Source: Croceibacterium ferulae
GTDB taxonomy: Bacteria; Pseudomonadota; Alphaproteobacteria; Sphingomonadales; Sphingomonadaceae
NCBI RefSeq assembly: GCF_003660445.1
Contig: NZ_QZVQ01000007.1
Span: 124,001 to 188,000, forward strand
Direction of reading: 5' to 3'
DNA: 64,000 nucleotides
Shown: one piece after another, positions 50,944-61,737 of the stretch
Position numbering within the stretch: position 1 is the stretch's first letter
Layout: every line of letters begins with the position of its first letter
Made by a program: the position numbers and the translations under genes
Notes under the pieces: model-generated
What the model was told of the DNA's origin: nothing
The model's database searches: none
The model's input: only the letters and a program-made list of their open reading frames with translations

Positions 50944-52767
50944 ATGGGGAACGGACAGATGATCTTGAGCCACGGCACCGAAGCGGAGCAGACCGGAACC
51001 GTGCCGGCAAACAGCCATGCGGCGGCGGATCGGCATGAAGAATGGCCGGCGCTGCAGCCCGAGGACGATGCCGTCGCCCGATCGTGGCTGCCGTCGGTCA
51101 TCGCCGTGCTGGCCGTGGCCGGCTGGACCGGGTTCTTCCTGTGGGCCAACATGCCCCAGCTGCGCGCGGCCGCGGCACCGGCACTCTGGGCCGGTCTGGT
51201 GGCACAGTGGGCCATCGTTACGGCTCTGGTCGTGGCGCTGTGGCTCGTCGTCATGCGCAGCAGCCGGCGCGAAGCGCTGCGCTTCGGCGGCATCGCGCAG
51301 ATGCTGCAGCGGGAGGCGACGACGCTGGAACAGCGGCTTGCCACGGTAAACCGCGAGCTCAGCCTGGCGCGCGATTTCATGGCCGGGCAGTCCCGCGATC
51401 TCGAAAGCCTAGGCCGGGTGGCGGTGGATCGGCTGTCCAGCAGCGGGCAGAAGCTGCAATCGCTGATCGGCGACAACATGCAGGAAGTGGAGGCGATCGG
51501 CCGCATCAGCACGCATGCCGCCGCCAACATGGAAAAGGTGCGCAACGACCTGCCCGTGCTTGGCGCAGCGATGCGCGACCTGACCAACCGCATCGGCCTG
51601 GCAGGTCAGGCCGCCGGCGATCAGGTGAACGCGCTCACGGAAGCGGTCGAACGGCTGGGCGAAAGCGGCGACGAGACGGAGGCGGAGGTCGCCAGCCTGC
51701 GCACCGCGCTGGAAGGCACCATTGCCGAACTGATCCGGCAGAGCAACCAGCTGGCGGGGATTGCGGAACAGCGGATGGCCGCGCTGGAGGACCGTTCGCG
51801 CGGCTTCGTCACGCAGCTGCGCGCCAGCGAAGGCGAGGCGGATGCGGCGTGGAACGCGGCGCTGACCGGGTTCGAGGAACGCATGAACGAGACGCTGCAG
51901 CGGGTCGGCCGGCTGGACCAGCAGACCGCGCAGGAGGCCCGCGAGCGCCTGGCCGCGCTGCACGAGGAAGCCGTGGCGGTGGAACGCTCCGCCGCCGAGC
52001 GGCTGGCCCAGTTCGAAGGCGAGCGTCGCCAGCGCGAGGTCGAGGCGGCCGAGCGCGAGGCCAGCGCCACGATCATGCTGCGCGAGCAGTTCGAGATGCT
52101 GGACGCGGAAATCGCGCGCCGGCAGCAGGAGCATGTGGCGCAGGTGGAGCGGCTGGTGGAGCGCGGCGAAGCCCTCGCCGCTGGCCTCTCGGCCGCGCGC
52201 GGCGAAGGCACGGCCACGCTGGCGCAGATCGACCTGCTGGAACAGCGGCTGTCCGCCCTGCCCGCCCAGGCCGAGGCCGGCGCGGGTGCCGCCCGCTCGC
52301 AACTCGCCGCAACGATGGTGGAGGTGGAGACGCTGGCGGAGGCGCTGGAACAGCGCATCGCCGCTGCACGCGAACAGGCGCTGGCGCGGATCGACAACGG
52401 CTTTGCCGCTGCCATGACCGCCATCCTGCAACGGCTGAACAGCGAAGCCATCGACCTGACCCGCATCTTCGCCGGGGAGATCGAGGAAGGCGACTGGAAC
52501 GCCTATCTAGCGGGCGACCATGGCCGCTTCACCCGCCGCGCCGTGCGCCTGCTGGATGCCGGGGAGGCCGGACGGATCGCCGGCCTGCACGATGGCGACG
52601 CTGCCTTCCAGGAAGCGGTGGACAATTACCTCCACGATTTCGAGCTGCTGCTGCGCGAAGTGCTCGCCACCCGCGCCGGCAATCCGCTGGCGGTGACGCT
52701 GCTGTCCTCCGACATGGGCAAGCTCTACGTTGCGCTGGCCCAGGCGACCGAGCGGCTGGCTGAGTAG
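50944..52767 (+). CDS. Uncharacterised membrane-anchored coiled-coil protein
   Basis: A 607-residue protein of unknown function. A polar N-terminus of about 50 residues precedes two membrane helices (about 51-68 and 85-104, SVIAVLAVAGWTGFFLW and TALVVALWLVVM). The rest is a long, mostly coiled-coil region rich in Glu, Arg, Gln and Ala (about 120-510) with heptad-like spacing, ending in a compact domain (about 515-607). No catalytic motif is visible. Both ends of the long region probably face the cytoplasm. ATG 50944 or ATG 50959 could be the start. Similar polar or division scaffolds exist, but this is unrecognised. Confidence 0.7.
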   Translation: MGNGQMILSHGTEAEQTGTVPANSHAAADRHEEWPALQPEDDAVARSWLPSVIAVLAVAGWTGFFLWANMPQLRAAAAPALWAGLVAQWAIVTALVVALWLVVMRSSRREALRFGGIAQMLQREATTLEQRLATVNRELSLARDFMAGQSRDLESLGRVAVDRLSSSGQKLQSLIGDNMQEVEAIGRISTHAAANMEKVRNDLPVLGAAMRDLTNRIGLAGQAAGDQVNALTEAVERLGESGDETEAEVASLRTALEGTIAELIRQSNQLAGIAEQRMAALEDRSRGFVTQLRASEGEADAAWNAALTGFEERMNETLQRVGRLDQQTAQEARERLAALHEEAVAVERSAAERLAQFEGERRQREVEAAEREASATIMLREQFEMLDAEIARRQQEHVAQVERLVERGEALAAGLSAARGEGTATLAQIDLLEQRLSALPAQAEAGAGAARSQLAATMVEVETLAEALEQRIAAAREQALARIDNGFAAAMTAILQRLNSEAIDLTRIFAGEIEEGDWNAYLAGDHGRFTRRAVRLLDAGEAGRIAGLHDGDAAFQEAVDNYLHDFELLLREVLATRAGNPLAVTLLSSDMGKLYVALAQATERLAE

Positions 52768-52798
52768 AGCCTGCCGCCACTAAGCGGCCGAGCCGCCC

Positions 52799-53086
52799 TT
52801 ACCGGTATTCGACGCCGACGGGCGGCTCGCCAAAGACGTTCAGATCATCCGCCGTGATCCAGCCTTGCGTGTAGTTCAGCACGTAGAGCCCGCACAGGAC
52901 TGCGGCCATTGCGGTGGCGCGCAGCGCCAGGCGGCCGGGCCGGAAGGTAGCCGAGGCGCTATCCGCCTGACCCGGCACCTTCTCGGCCCCGATCTCCTCA
53001 TGCGTACGCACGCCGAAGGGCAGCAGCAGGAACGCGCTGAACACCCAGAACAGGGCGTAGATCGCCAGGATGGAGGTCCATTTCAT
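52799..53086 (-). CDS. DUF1467 family membrane protein
   Basis: A 95-residue protein with two membrane helices. MKWTSILAIYALFWVFSAFL and the following LLPFGVRTHEEIG are hallmarks of DUF1467, which in alphaproteobacteria often follows ribonuclease J. The second helix is about residues 57-74. Function is unknown. It lies 17 bp downstream of rnj on the same strand. Confidence 0.85.
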   Translation of the reverse strand: MKWTSILAIYALFWVFSAFLLLPFGVRTHEEIGAEKVPGQADSASATFRPGRLALRATAMAAVLCGLYVLNYTQGWITADDLNVFGEPPVGVEYR

Positions 53087-53103
53087 GCTGGCGTTCCTGT
53101 CCC

Positions 53104-54750
53104 TCAGCGCGGATGGATGATGCGCATCTGCGGCTTCTTGCCAGACCAGCGCTGCGCCGCCCGCCGACCGGCCAGCCGCGCGGCTTCCTCTTGCGCGGAC
53201 TGGTCTGCGCGGTCACGCCCCTTCAGCCGACCGAGTGCCGAAGCGATCTCGCGCTCCGCCTCGGCCACGAAGGCGTCGTAATCCTCATCCAGCGGCAGGC
53301 CCAGGCCCTGCACCTGCACGCCGCCGCGCCCGTCCAGCACCACGATCACCAACCCGTCGCGCGCAAGCCGGCGACGGGTGACGATCGCGTCGCCGTCGGC
53401 CGGCACGATGATGTCGCCATCCAGCACCAGACGGCCATTGGGCACCCGCGCCAGCCGGCCCGGCTTGCCCGGCGCCAGCCGCACGATCTCGCCATTCACC
53501 TGCACCACCTGATCGGGGATGCCTGCGGCCTTGCCGACGCGCGCCTGCTCCTGCAGGTGCCGCAACTCGCCATGCACCGGCACCAGGATCTGCGGCCGCA
53601 GCCAGCCATACAGGGCCTCCAGTTCGGGCCGGCCGGGGTGGCCGGAGACATGGATCAGGCTGCGCCGGTCGTTGACCATGGCCACGCCGCGTGCGGCCAG
53701 CATGTTCTGGATGCGGCCGATCGCCAGCTCGTTGCCCGGGATCTGCCGGCTGGAGAACAGCACCACGTCACCCGCGGTCAGCTCCAACTGGTGCGTCCCC
53801 TCCGCAATGCGCGACAGCGCCGCCCGCGGTTCGCCCTGGCCACCGGTGGCCACGATCAGCACCTCGCCGCGCGGCAGGCCCATGGCGGTGTCGAAGTCGA
53901 TCGTGTCGGGCAGATTGCGCAGATAGCCATTGTCCTGCGCCACCTGGATGATCCGGTCCAGCGAACGGCCGGCCACCACGAGCTGCCGCCCGGTCGCCCG
54001 CGCGACCTCGCCCAGCGTATGCAGCCGCGCGACGTTGGACGCGAAGCTGGTGACCAGCACCCGCTTGCCCTTGTGTCGGCGCACCTCCTCCATCATCCCG
54101 CGCAGCACGTCGCCTTCGGAACCGGAGGCTTCGGGATTGAACACGTTGGTCGAATCGCAGACGAGCGCCAGAATGCCCTCGTCGCCTATTTCCGCCAGTT
54201 CCTCGGCCGTCATGGGATCGCCGATCAGCGGCTCGTCATCCAGCTTCCAGTCGCCCGAATGGAACACGCGGCCGAACGGCGTCTCGATCAGCAGGGCATG
54301 ACTTTCCGCGATGGAGTGCGCCATCGGCAGCCAGTCGACGGTGAACGGCCCCAGCGCCAGCGGTCCCTGATCTTCCTCGATGACATGCAGCTTGACCTTG
54401 CCGGCCAAGCCCGCCTCCTGCAGCTTGCGCCGCACCAGCTCGGCCGTGAACGGCGTGGCATAGAGTGGCACCCCGAGATCGGCCGCGAAATAGGGCAGAG
54501 CGCCGATATGGTCCTCATGTCCGTGAGTCAGCACGATGCCGAGCAGACTGTCCGCGCGATCCTCGATGAACTGGATGTCCGCGAACATCAGCTCCGTCCC
54601 GGGATATTCGTTGGCGCCGAAGCTCATGCCCAGGTCGACCATCAGCCACTTGCCGCGACAGCCATACAGGCTGACATTCATGCCGACCTCGCCCGACCCT
54701 CCCAGCGCCAGGAACAGCAACTCTTCTTCAGGTGCGAAATTTTTCTTCAT
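53104..54750 (-). CDS. rnj: Ribonuclease J
   Basis: A metallo-beta-lactamase-fold exo/endoribonuclease that matures and degrades RNA. The zinc site [12 protein letters not shown] (about 75-86), [26 protein letters not shown] and the beta-CASP motifs (SHPGRPELE region and PVHGELRHL) are present. Length 548. ATG 54750 overlaps the coaX end by 23 bp, with GGAAAG about eight bases before it. Followed by a DUF1467 gene. Confidence 0.95.
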   Translation of the reverse strand: MKKNFAPEEELLFLALGGSGEVGMNVSLYGCRGKWLMVDLGMSFGANEYPGTELMFADIQFIEDRADSLLGIVLTHGHEDHIGALPYFAADLGVPLYATPFTAELVRRKLQEAGLAGKVKLHVIEEDQGPLALGPFTVDWLPMAHSIAESHALLIETPFGRVFHSGDWKLDDEPLIGDPMTAEELAEIGDEGILALVCDSTNVFNPEASGSEGDVLRGMMEEVRRHKGKRVLVTSFASNVARLHTLGEVARATGRQLVVAGRSLDRIIQVAQDNGYLRNLPDTIDFDTAMGLPRGEVLIVATGGQGEPRAALSRIAEGTHQLELTAGDVVLFSSRQIPGNELAIGRIQNMLAARGVAMVNDRRSLIHVSGHPGRPELEALYGWLRPQILVPVHGELRHLQEQARVGKAAGIPDQVVQVNGEIVRLAPGKPGRLARVPNGRLVLDGDIIVPADGDAIVTRRRLARDGLVIVVLDGRGGVQVQGLGLPLDEDYDAFVAEAEREIASALGRLKGRDRADQSAQEEAARLAGRRAAQRWSGKKPQMRIIHPR

Positions 54751-55528
54751 TCAAACTTTCCGCTCGGGCCGCGAGAATCGCCAGCCCTTTCAATGTAAGA
54801 TCGGCATCGACCGCATCGAATATGCGGGTGTGCCGTTGAAACAGCAGGGCGAGTCCGCCGGTGGCGATCACGCGGCAGGGCCGCCCGATCTCAGCCTTCA
54901 GGCGGGCAATCAGCCCTTCCATCATGGCGACATAGCCCCAGAAGACCCCGATCTGCATCTGATCTTCGGTATTGCGCCCCATTACGGATGTGGTGCGCGG
55001 ATGGTCGATGGCAATACGCGGCAGCTTCGCCGTATTGTTCACCAGCGCATCCAATGACAGATTGATGCCGGGCGCGATGATCCCGCCCTGATAGGCGCCA
55101 TCGGCACTGATCATGTCAAAGGTGGTCGCGGTGCCGAAATCGACCACGATCAGATCGCCATCGAAGGCGTCGTGCGCAGCCAGCGCGTTGACGGCGCGAT
55201 CGGCTCCCAGCGTGCGCGGCTCGTCCACATGGATCGGGAAATCCCAGGCCGCGGCGCCCTCGCCCGCATGCAACGGGTTCAAACCGAAATATTTCTGGCC
55301 CAGAACCTCCAGATTGTGCCGGGCGCGCGGTACCACGCTGGAGACGATCATCGTGCCGATGGCCGAGCGTTCGACCTCCTCGATCGCCATCAGCTGCAGC
55401 AGCCACACGGCATATTCGTCGGCCGTCCGCCGTGGATCGGTGGCGATGCGCCAGCGCGTTGCAATCGTGCCCGCCTCGATCAGCGCAAACACCACATTGG
55501 TGTTGCCGACATCCACCGCCAGCAGCAT
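54728..55528 (-). CDS. coaX: Type III pantothenate kinase
   Basis: CoaX phosphorylates pantothenate in the first step of CoA synthesis and does not respond to CoA feedback. The 266-residue protein has the N-terminal phosphate loop [33 protein letters not shown], and [22 protein letters not shown] 55528 starts one base after the birA stop; the frame is open upstream but not family-like. Confidence 0.95.
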   Translation of the reverse strand: MLLAVDVGNTNVVFALIEAGTIATRWRIATDPRRTADEYAVWLLQLMAIEEVERSAIGTMIVSSVVPRARHNLEVLGQKYFGLNPLHAGEGAAAWDFPIHVDEPRTLGADRAVNALAAHDAFDGDLIVVDFGTATTFDMISADGAYQGGIIAPGINLSLDALVNNTAKLPRIAIDHPRTTSVMGRNTEDQMQIGVFWGYVAMMEGLIARLKAEIGRPCRVIATGGLALLFQRHTRIFDAVDADLTLKGLAILAARAESLNEEKFRT

Positions 55529-55529
55529 C

Positions 55530-56252
55530 TCAGCCCGCGCTCCCTTCCAGCACCACATCGCCGGCATGGACGACGCGGGTGTCACCATCCGGCATCACCA
55601 GCCGCATCGCGCCATCGGCCTGCAGCCCGGCGAACTGCCCGCTGATACGCCGCGCACCCCCGTCATGGACTGACAACACGGTGCCGATCGGGTGCGCGGC
55701 GGCGAGCCAGCGGCTGACCGTCGCAGCGGCCCCTTCGCTCCGCCAGCGCCGCAGCTCGCCCGCCAGCGCCGCCGCCAGATTGCGCGCAAAACTGTCACGA
55801 TCCGGGACCGGGCCGACATCGGCAAGGGTGCCGGCGGGACGGTCCGGCAAGGTCGGCGCTGCCGCCAGGTTCACGCCGAAACCGGCGATGATCAGGTCGC
55901 CTTCCCGCTCCAGCAGGATACCGGAGATCTTGGCACCGCGCAGCAGCACGTCGTTCGGCCACTTCAGGTGAAGCTGCGCCGGAGCCGGGACCAGCGGCAT
56001 CAAGGCCTCTAGGACCGCCAGCCCGCAGGCAAGCGGCAGTGTGGTGACCGGCGGGTCCCCTGCCGTGGAGACAATGGGGGTGGAACCCATGAAGTTGCCG
56101 GCCGCGTCCAGCCAGCTACGCCCCTGCCGTCCCCGGCCGCCATGCTGGCGGTCCGCCACCAGCCAGTGCCCTTCAATGGCCGGACTGCCGGACCGGCTGC
56201 GCTGCAGCAGGTCCGCGTTGGTCGAAGCTGTTTCGGCAACAAACTCGATCAT
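55530..56252 (-). CDS. birA: Biotin-[acetyl-CoA-carboxylase] ligase
   Basis: A 240-residue class I biotin protein ligase that loads biotin onto acetyl-CoA carboxylase BCCP. The biotin/ATP loop [10 protein letters not shown] (about 43-52) and [19 protein letters not shown] are visible. There is no N-terminal DNA-binding domain, so it does not repress bio genes as in E. coli. ATG 56252 is 28 bp after nuoN. It is part of the nuoN-birA-coaX-rnj run. Confidence 0.93.
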   Translation of the reverse strand: MIEFVAETASTNADLLQRSRSGSPAIEGHWLVADRQHGGRGRQGRSWLDAAGNFMGSTPIVSTAGDPPVTTLPLACGLAVLEALMPLVPAPAQLHLKWPNDVLLRGAKISGILLEREGDLIIAGFGVNLAAAPTLPDRPAGTLADVGPVPDRDSFARNLAAALAGELRRWRSEGAAATVSRWLAAAHPIGTVLSVHDGGARRISGQFAGLQADGAMRLVMPDGDTRVVHAGDVVLEGSAG

Positions 56253-56280
56253 GCCGCGGTCCGGATGCGGCGCAACGCTG

Positions 56281-57756
56281 TCAGGCAAGCAGCAGCAACG
56301 ATGCCGCCGCCCGGTCCGCCAGTGCACCCAACCAGCCCGTCGCCAGGAAGCCGAAAGGGGAAATCATCAGCGTGCAGATCGCCAGCAGCGCTCCCAGGGA
56401 GGCGTTCCCCGGCTGCCCGCCGGCGGGCTCGATCACGCCGGCCGGTTCGTCCATGAACATGACCTTGACGATCTTGAGGTAGTAGAACGCGCCGATCACG
56501 CTGGCGGCGATCCCGATCGCGGCCAGCACGACCATGTCGGCCTGCACCGCTGCCTGGAACACGACGAACTTGCCCCAGAAGCCGAACATCGGCGGAATGC
56601 CCGCCAGGCTGAACATCACGATCATCAGGCACCAGGCCACGGCCGGACGTACGCGAGACAGGCCGGACAGGTCGGCGATGCGCTCCACCGGATCGCCGGC
56701 GCCGTCCCGCAGCATCAGCACCGCCACGAAGCCGGCGATGGTCATCGGCACATAGATCGCCAGATAGACCAGCATGGCGCTGACGCCCTGCGTGCTCGCC
56801 ACGGCCACGCCGATCAGGATGAAGCCGACATTGTTGATGGAGGAATAGGCCAGCAGCCGCTTGACGTTGTCCTGCCCGATCGCACCCAGCGCGCCCACCA
56901 CGATGGAGGCCAGCGCCAGGAACACCACGATCTGCCGCCAGGCTTCCACCTGCCCGCCGAACGCTTCCATCAGCACCCGGGTCAGCAGGGCGATTGCAGC
57001 CACCTTCGGCGCACTGGCGAAGAAGGCCGTGACCGGGGTCGGCGCGCCTTCATAGACATCGGGCGTCCACATATGGAACGGCACGGCGCTGATCTTGAAC
57101 GCCAGACCCGCCAGCACGAAGACCAGGCCGAACAGCGCCCCGGTGTTCAACTCGCCGCTCACTGCAACGCCGATCGCGTCGAATGCGGTGCTGCCGGTGA
57201 AGCCGTAGGTCAGGCTCATGCCGAACAGCAGGATGCCGGAGGCAAGCGAACCCAGCACGAAGTACTTCAGACCAGCCTCGGCCGAGCGGGTGTTGTCGCG
57301 GACGAAGGAAGCCAGCACGTATGCTGCCAGAGACTGCATCTCGAGCCCGATATACAGCGTCAGCAGATCGGTCGCGGAGACCATGATGCTCATGCCGACG
57401 GCAGAGAACAGCACCAGCACCGGATATTCCGCCCGCATGGAACGGATCCGCTCCAGGAAGGCCGGCGCCAGGATCAGGGCAGCCAGGCTGGCGGCATAGA
57501 TCATCAGCTTGGCAAGTGAAGCGAAGGCATCGGCCCGGAACTGCCCATCGAAGGCGATGCGATCAGGACCTGCAAGGCCGCCACTCACCACCGGGATGCA
57601 CAACGCAAAGGCCGCGCCCAGTGCCACGCAGGCCAGCACGCTGACCACGCGGGCGGAGCGGTCACCGGCCCATGCCGCGACCAGCAGCAGCACCAGGCCG
57701 GACAGCGAAAGCACCAGTTCCGGTGCGATCAGCGCGAGAGATGTCGAGAAATCCAT
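56281..57756 (-). CDS. nuoN: NADH-quinone oxidoreductase subunit N
   Basis: One of the three antiporter-like proton-pumping subunits of complex I, 491 residues with about fourteen hydrophobic helices. Family segments include LYIGLEMQSLAAYVLASF, AYSSINNVGFILIGVAV and MVMFSLAGIPPMFGFWGKF. It shares one base with the nuoM stop (TGATG). Confidence 0.95.
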   Translation of the reverse strand: MDFSTSLALIAPELVLSLSGLVLLLVAAWAGDRSARVVSVLACVALGAAFALCIPVVSGGLAGPDRIAFDGQFRADAFASLAKLMIYAASLAALILAPAFLERIRSMRAEYPVLVLFSAVGMSIMVSATDLLTLYIGLEMQSLAAYVLASFVRDNTRSAEAGLKYFVLGSLASGILLFGMSLTYGFTGSTAFDAIGVAVSGELNTGALFGLVFVLAGLAFKISAVPFHMWTPDVYEGAPTPVTAFFASAPKVAAIALLTRVLMEAFGGQVEAWRQIVVFLALASIVVGALGAIGQDNVKRLLAYSSINNVGFILIGVAVASTQGVSAMLVYLAIYVPMTIAGFVAVLMLRDGAGDPVERIADLSGLSRVRPAVAWCLMIVMFSLAGIPPMFGFWGKFVVFQAAVQADMVVLAAIGIAASVIGAFYYLKIVKVMFMDEPAGVIEPAGGQPGNASLGALLAICTLMISPFGFLATGWLGALADRAAASLLLLA

Positions 57757-59315
57757 CAGTGCGCGCCCCCATGCACGTCAATACCGTGGGCAGGCGCATG
57801 ATCGCCGCCGTGCTGTTCTGCGGGAGCGACCGCCTCTATAGCAAGCCGCGCATCGCTCTCGGGAGCGGAGCGCGCCAGCCGCGCGTCGAGGATCGCGATG
57901 TCGGACCGCATCGGCGCCAGGAAGCTCTCGGGATAGATGCCCATCCACAGGGTGGCGGCGGCCAGCGGTGCCAGCATCAGCCACTCGCGCGGCGCCAGAT
58001 CGGGCATGGCCGCGGCATCGGCGTTCTTCTGCTCGCCGAAGACCACGCGCCGGTACAGGAACAGCATATAGGCCGCGCCCAGGATGATGCCGGTCGTGCC
58101 GACAAAGGCCACCCAGCTGTTCACCTGATAGGCACCGGCCAGGCTCAGGAACTCGCCCACGAAATTGCTCGTGCCCGGCAGGCCGACGCTCGCCATGGTG
58201 AACAGCAGGAAGAACAGCGCATAGCGCGGCATGTTCGTCGCCAGGCCACCATAGCGGCTGATCTCGCGGGTGTGCAGCCGGTCGTAGATCACCCCCACGC
58301 ACAGGAACAGCGCGCCGGACACCAGGCCGTGGCCCAGCATCACCATCATCGCGCCTTCCAGCCCCTGCACGTTGAACGCGAACAGGCCGATGGTCACGAT
58401 CGCCATATGGGCGACGGAGGAGTAAGCGATCAGCTTCTTCATGTCGTGCTGCACCAGCGCGATCAGGCTGGTGACCACCACGGCGATCATCGACAGCGTC
58501 CAGATCAGCCAGGCCAGGTCGGCGCTCGCTTCCGGGAACATCGGCAGGCTGAACCGGATGAAGCCGTAGCCGCCCATCTTCAGCAGCACACCCGCCAGGA
58601 TCACCGATCCCGCCGTCGGCGCCTGCACGTGCGCGTCAGGCAGCCAGGTGTGCACCGGCCACATCGGCATCTTGACGGCAAAGCTGGCAAAGAAGGCCAG
58701 GAACAGCCAGACCTGCGCATCAGCCGGGAAGTCGTACCCCATCAGCGCCGGAATGCTGCTGGTGCCCGCGACATTCACCATCCACAGCATCGCGATCAGC
58801 ATCAGCAAGGAGCCGAACAGCGTATACAGGAAGAACTTGTAGCTGGCGTAGATCCGGTTGTCGCCGCCCCAGATGCCGATGATCAGGTACATCGGGATCA
58901 GGCTGGCTTCGAAGAAGATGTAGAACAGGAAGATGTCCTGCGCACTGAACACGCCGATCATCAGCACTTCCATGAACAGGAAGGCCGCCATGTATTCGGG
59001 CACGCGCTTGTTGATCGAGTGGCTGGCCAGGATGCAGATCGGCATCAGGAACACGCTCAGCACGATCAGCATCAAGGCGATGCCATCGATGCCCAGTGCC
59101 CAGGCGAAGCCGGCAAAAACGTCCGCGCGTTCGGTGAACTGCCACTGCGCGCCACCGATGTCGTAGCGGGCCCAGAGCACGATACCCAGCACCAGGTCGA
59201 TAACGGTAGCGGCCAGCGCGATCGAGCGCGCGGCCCGCTCGCCCACGAACAGGCAGGCGATGGCACCCAGCAAAGGCACCAGCAACATCAGCGAAAGGAT
59301 CGGAAAACCCCCCAT
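57756..59315 (-). CDS. nuoM: NADH-quinone oxidoreductase subunit M
   Basis: An antiporter-like complex I subunit, 519 residues. Markers are FFEASLIPMYLIIGIWGG, PMWPVHTWLPDAHVQAP, LKMGGYGFIRFSLPMF and IAYSSVAHMAIVTIGLF. The His-rich C-terminus (about 495-519, with AEQHGGDHAPAHG) is unusual compared with enteric NuoM. It overlaps nuoL and nuoN by one base each. Confidence 0.95.
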   Translation of the reverse strand: MGGFPILSLMLLVPLLGAIACLFVGERAARSIALAATVIDLVLGIVLWARYDIGGAQWQFTERADVFAGFAWALGIDGIALMLIVLSVFLMPICILASHSINKRVPEYMAAFLFMEVLMIGVFSAQDIFLFYIFFEASLIPMYLIIGIWGGDNRIYASYKFFLYTLFGSLLMLIAMLWMVNVAGTSSIPALMGYDFPADAQVWLFLAFFASFAVKMPMWPVHTWLPDAHVQAPTAGSVILAGVLLKMGGYGFIRFSLPMFPEASADLAWLIWTLSMIAVVVTSLIALVQHDMKKLIAYSSVAHMAIVTIGLFAFNVQGLEGAMMVMLGHGLVSGALFLCVGVIYDRLHTREISRYGGLATNMPRYALFFLLFTMASVGLPGTSNFVGEFLSLAGAYQVNSWVAFVGTTGIILGAAYMLFLYRRVVFGEQKNADAAAMPDLAPREWLMLAPLAAATLWMGIYPESFLAPMRSDIAILDARLARSAPESDARLAIEAVAPAEQHGGDHAPAHGIDVHGGAH

Positions 59316-61399
59316 TACACGAGCACCCAGCTCACCACGGCGACCAGGCCGAGCAGCATGATCAGCGCATAGCTGGTCAGATAGCCCGACTGCACCTTGC
59401 GCGCGAGCACTGCCCCCTGCTGCACCACGAATGCCGCACCATTGGGACCGAACCGGTCGATCCCCCCGACATCACCCTTCTGCCAGAAGAAGCGACCCAG
59501 CGCGAAAGAAGGCTTCACGAACACGGCGTGGTACAGCTCATCGAAATACCACTTGTTGAACAGGAAGCGGTAGACCGGCCCCAGCGCCGCGGCGGTCTTC
59601 CCCGGAATGGAGGTGTCGCGGATATAGGCCAGCCAGGCGACTGCCAGGCCGATCAGCATCACGATCGTGGCCGACAGCTTCACCCACAGCGGCACCAGAT
59701 GCATCTCGTGCATGAGATGTTCGTTATAGGCGATCGCGCCGTTCCACACGGTCTCGCTCTCCAGGAAGAACGGGCTGAACACGAAACCGGCAAACACCGC
59801 GCCGACCGTCAGCACCACCAGCGGGATCAGCATGGACCACGGGCTCTCATGCGGGTGATACCCCGCCGTGCCGTCATCCTGCTGCGCGGAGGGCACAGCA
59901 TGCGCATGATCGTGGCCGGCATCTTCCTGCGCGGGCGGATTGTGCGCGCCATGCTCAGCATGACCATGGGTGTCATGATGCCCATGCGCGTCATGCATCG
60001 CGTGCTGGATATGCTCCGACTGCGCCCAGCGCGGCTTGCCCCAGAAGGTGAGGAACATCAGCCGCCAGGAGTAGAAGCTGGTCAGCAGCGCGGCGACCGC
60101 ACCCATCCAGAAGGCGAACCGCCCCATGCCCGTGCCGCTGGCAAAGGCTGCCTCCAGGATCGCATCCTTGGAATGGAAGCCGGCAAAGCCCGCATGCACC
60201 CAGTAGATGCCCACGCCGGTGATCGCCAGCGTGCCCGCCAGCATGGCGCAGAAGGTCAGCGGGATGTGCTTACGCAGGCCGCCATAATAGCGCATGTCCT
60301 GCTCGTGATGCATCGCATGGATCACGCTGCCCGCCCCCAGGAACAGCAGCGCCTTGAAGAAGGCGTGCGTGAACAGGTGGAACATGGCCGCGCCATAGGC
60401 ACCCACCCCCGCGGCAAAGAACATGTAGCCGAGCTGCGAGCAGGTGGAATAGGCGATCACCCGCTTGATGTCCCACTGCGTGGTTCCGACCGTCGCCGCG
60501 AACAGGCAGGTGGCCGCGCCGATAAAGGTGACGAAGGTCAGCGCGGCCGGCGCCGCCTCGAACATTGGCGACAGGCGGCACACCATGAACACGCCAGCGG
60601 TGACCATGGTTGCAGCGTGGATCAGCGCGGAAACAGGCGTCGGCCCCTCCATCGCATCAGGGAGCCAGACGTGCAGGCCCAGCTGCGCGGACTTGCCCAT
60701 CGCGCCTACGAACAGCAGCAGGCACAGGATTGTCATCGTATCCAGGCGCATGCTCAGGAAAGTGATGGTGCTCCCCTGCATGGCAGGCGCCGCCTCTAGG
60801 ATCGCGGGGATCGAGGTCGTCTGGAACACCAGGAATGTGCCAAAGATGCCCAGCATGAAGCCGAGGTCACCCACTCGGTTCCAGACAAACGCTTTGATCG
60901 CGGCGGCACTCGCGGACGGCTTGCGATACCAGAAGCCGATCAGGAGGTAGGAAGCGAGGCCCACGCCTTCCCAGCCGAAGAACATCTGCACCAGGTTGTT
61001 GGCCGTCACCAGCATCAGCATGGTGAAGGTGAACAGCGACAGATAGGCAAAGAAACGCGGCTGATCCGGATCCTCCGCCATATAGCCCCAGCTGTACAGG
61101 TGCACGAGCGCCGAAACGCTGGTGATCACCACCAGCATGATCGCGGTCAGCGTGTCGACCCGCAGAGCCCAGTCGAACGTCATCTCGCCCGAATGGACCC
61201 AGGTCATGACCGGCACGACCTGGCCGGCGGCGTCGCCACCCAGATAGGCCAGAAAGATCGGCCAGCTGAGCGCGCAGGACACGAACAGCCCTGCCGTCGT
61301 GATTGCCTTCGCGACAGTGGCGCCGAAGGCCTGGTGCCCCAGCCCTGCGACGATCGATGCCAGCAGTGGCAGGAAAACGATGATGAGGATGGAGGACAA
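59315..61399 (-). CDS. nuoL: NADH-quinone oxidoreductase subunit L
   Basis: The most distal antiporter-like complex I subunit, 694 residues, with the long amphipathic C-terminal helix that reaches along the membrane arm. Markers are [45 protein letters not shown] and [15 protein letters not shown] His-rich stretch (about 468-510) lies between helices. The start is TTG 61399, seven bases after AAGGGG and four after the nuoK stop; no ATG occurs near by. Confidence 0.95.
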   Translation of the reverse strand: MSSILIIVFLPLLASIVAGLGHQAFGATVAKAITTAGLFVSCALSWPIFLAYLGGDAAGQVVPVMTWVHSGEMTFDWALRVDTLTAIMLVVITSVSALVHLYSWGYMAEDPDQPRFFAYLSLFTFTMLMLVTANNLVQMFFGWEGVGLASYLLIGFWYRKPSASAAAIKAFVWNRVGDLGFMLGIFGTFLVFQTTSIPAILEAAPAMQGSTITFLSMRLDTMTILCLLLFVGAMGKSAQLGLHVWLPDAMEGPTPVSALIHAATMVTAGVFMVCRLSPMFEAAPAALTFVTFIGAATCLFAATVGTTQWDIKRVIAYSTCSQLGYMFFAAGVGAYGAAMFHLFTHAFFKALLFLGAGSVIHAMHHEQDMRYYGGLRKHIPLTFCAMLAGTLAITGVGIYWVHAGFAGFHSKDAILEAAFASGTGMGRFAFWMGAVAALLTSFYSWRLMFLTFWGKPRWAQSEHIQHAMHDAHGHHDTHGHAEHGAHNPPAQEDAGHDHAHAVPSAQQDDGTAGYHPHESPWSMLIPLVVLTVGAVFAGFVFSPFFLESETVWNGAIAYNEHLMHEMHLVPLWVKLSATIVMLIGLAVAWLAYIRDTSIPGKTAAALGPVYRFLFNKWYFDELYHAVFVKPSFALGRFFWQKGDVGGIDRFGPNGAAFVVQQGAVLARKVQSGYLTSYALIMLLGLVAVVSWVLV

Positions 61400-61403
61400 G
61401 TAC

Positions 61404-61709
61404 TTACCCCTTCATCCGGTTGACGTCGTCCACCGCAATGGTGCCACGTCCGCGGAAGTAGATAACCAGGATGGCAAGGCCGATCGCCGCCTCGCCGGCG
61501 GCGACGGTCAGCACGAACATGGCGAAGATCTGCCCCGTCAGGTCGCCCAGGAAGGCGCTGAAGGCCACAAGATTGAGGTTCACCGCCAGCAGGATCAGCT
61601 CGATCGCCATCAGGATGACGATGATGTTCTTGCGGTTCAGGAAGATCCCCAGGACGCCCAGCACGAACAGGATCGAGCTGACGACCACATAATGTTCAAC
61701 GCCGATCAT
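61404..61709 (-). CDS. nuoK: NADH-quinone oxidoreductase subunit K
   Basis: A 101-residue membrane-arm subunit with three helices. [30 protein letters not shown] contains the key membrane Glu, and [17 protein letters not shown] the second. It is followed by nuoL after 4 bp and preceded by nuoJ. Confidence 0.95.
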   Translation of the reverse strand: MIGVEHYVVVSSILFVLGVLGIFLNRKNIIVILMAIELILLAVNLNLVAFSAFLGDLTGQIFAMFVLTVAAGEAAIGLAILVIYFRGRGTIAVDDVNRMKG

Positions 61710-61737
61710 GCGCGGGCACCTTCAACTTCTCGACGGG

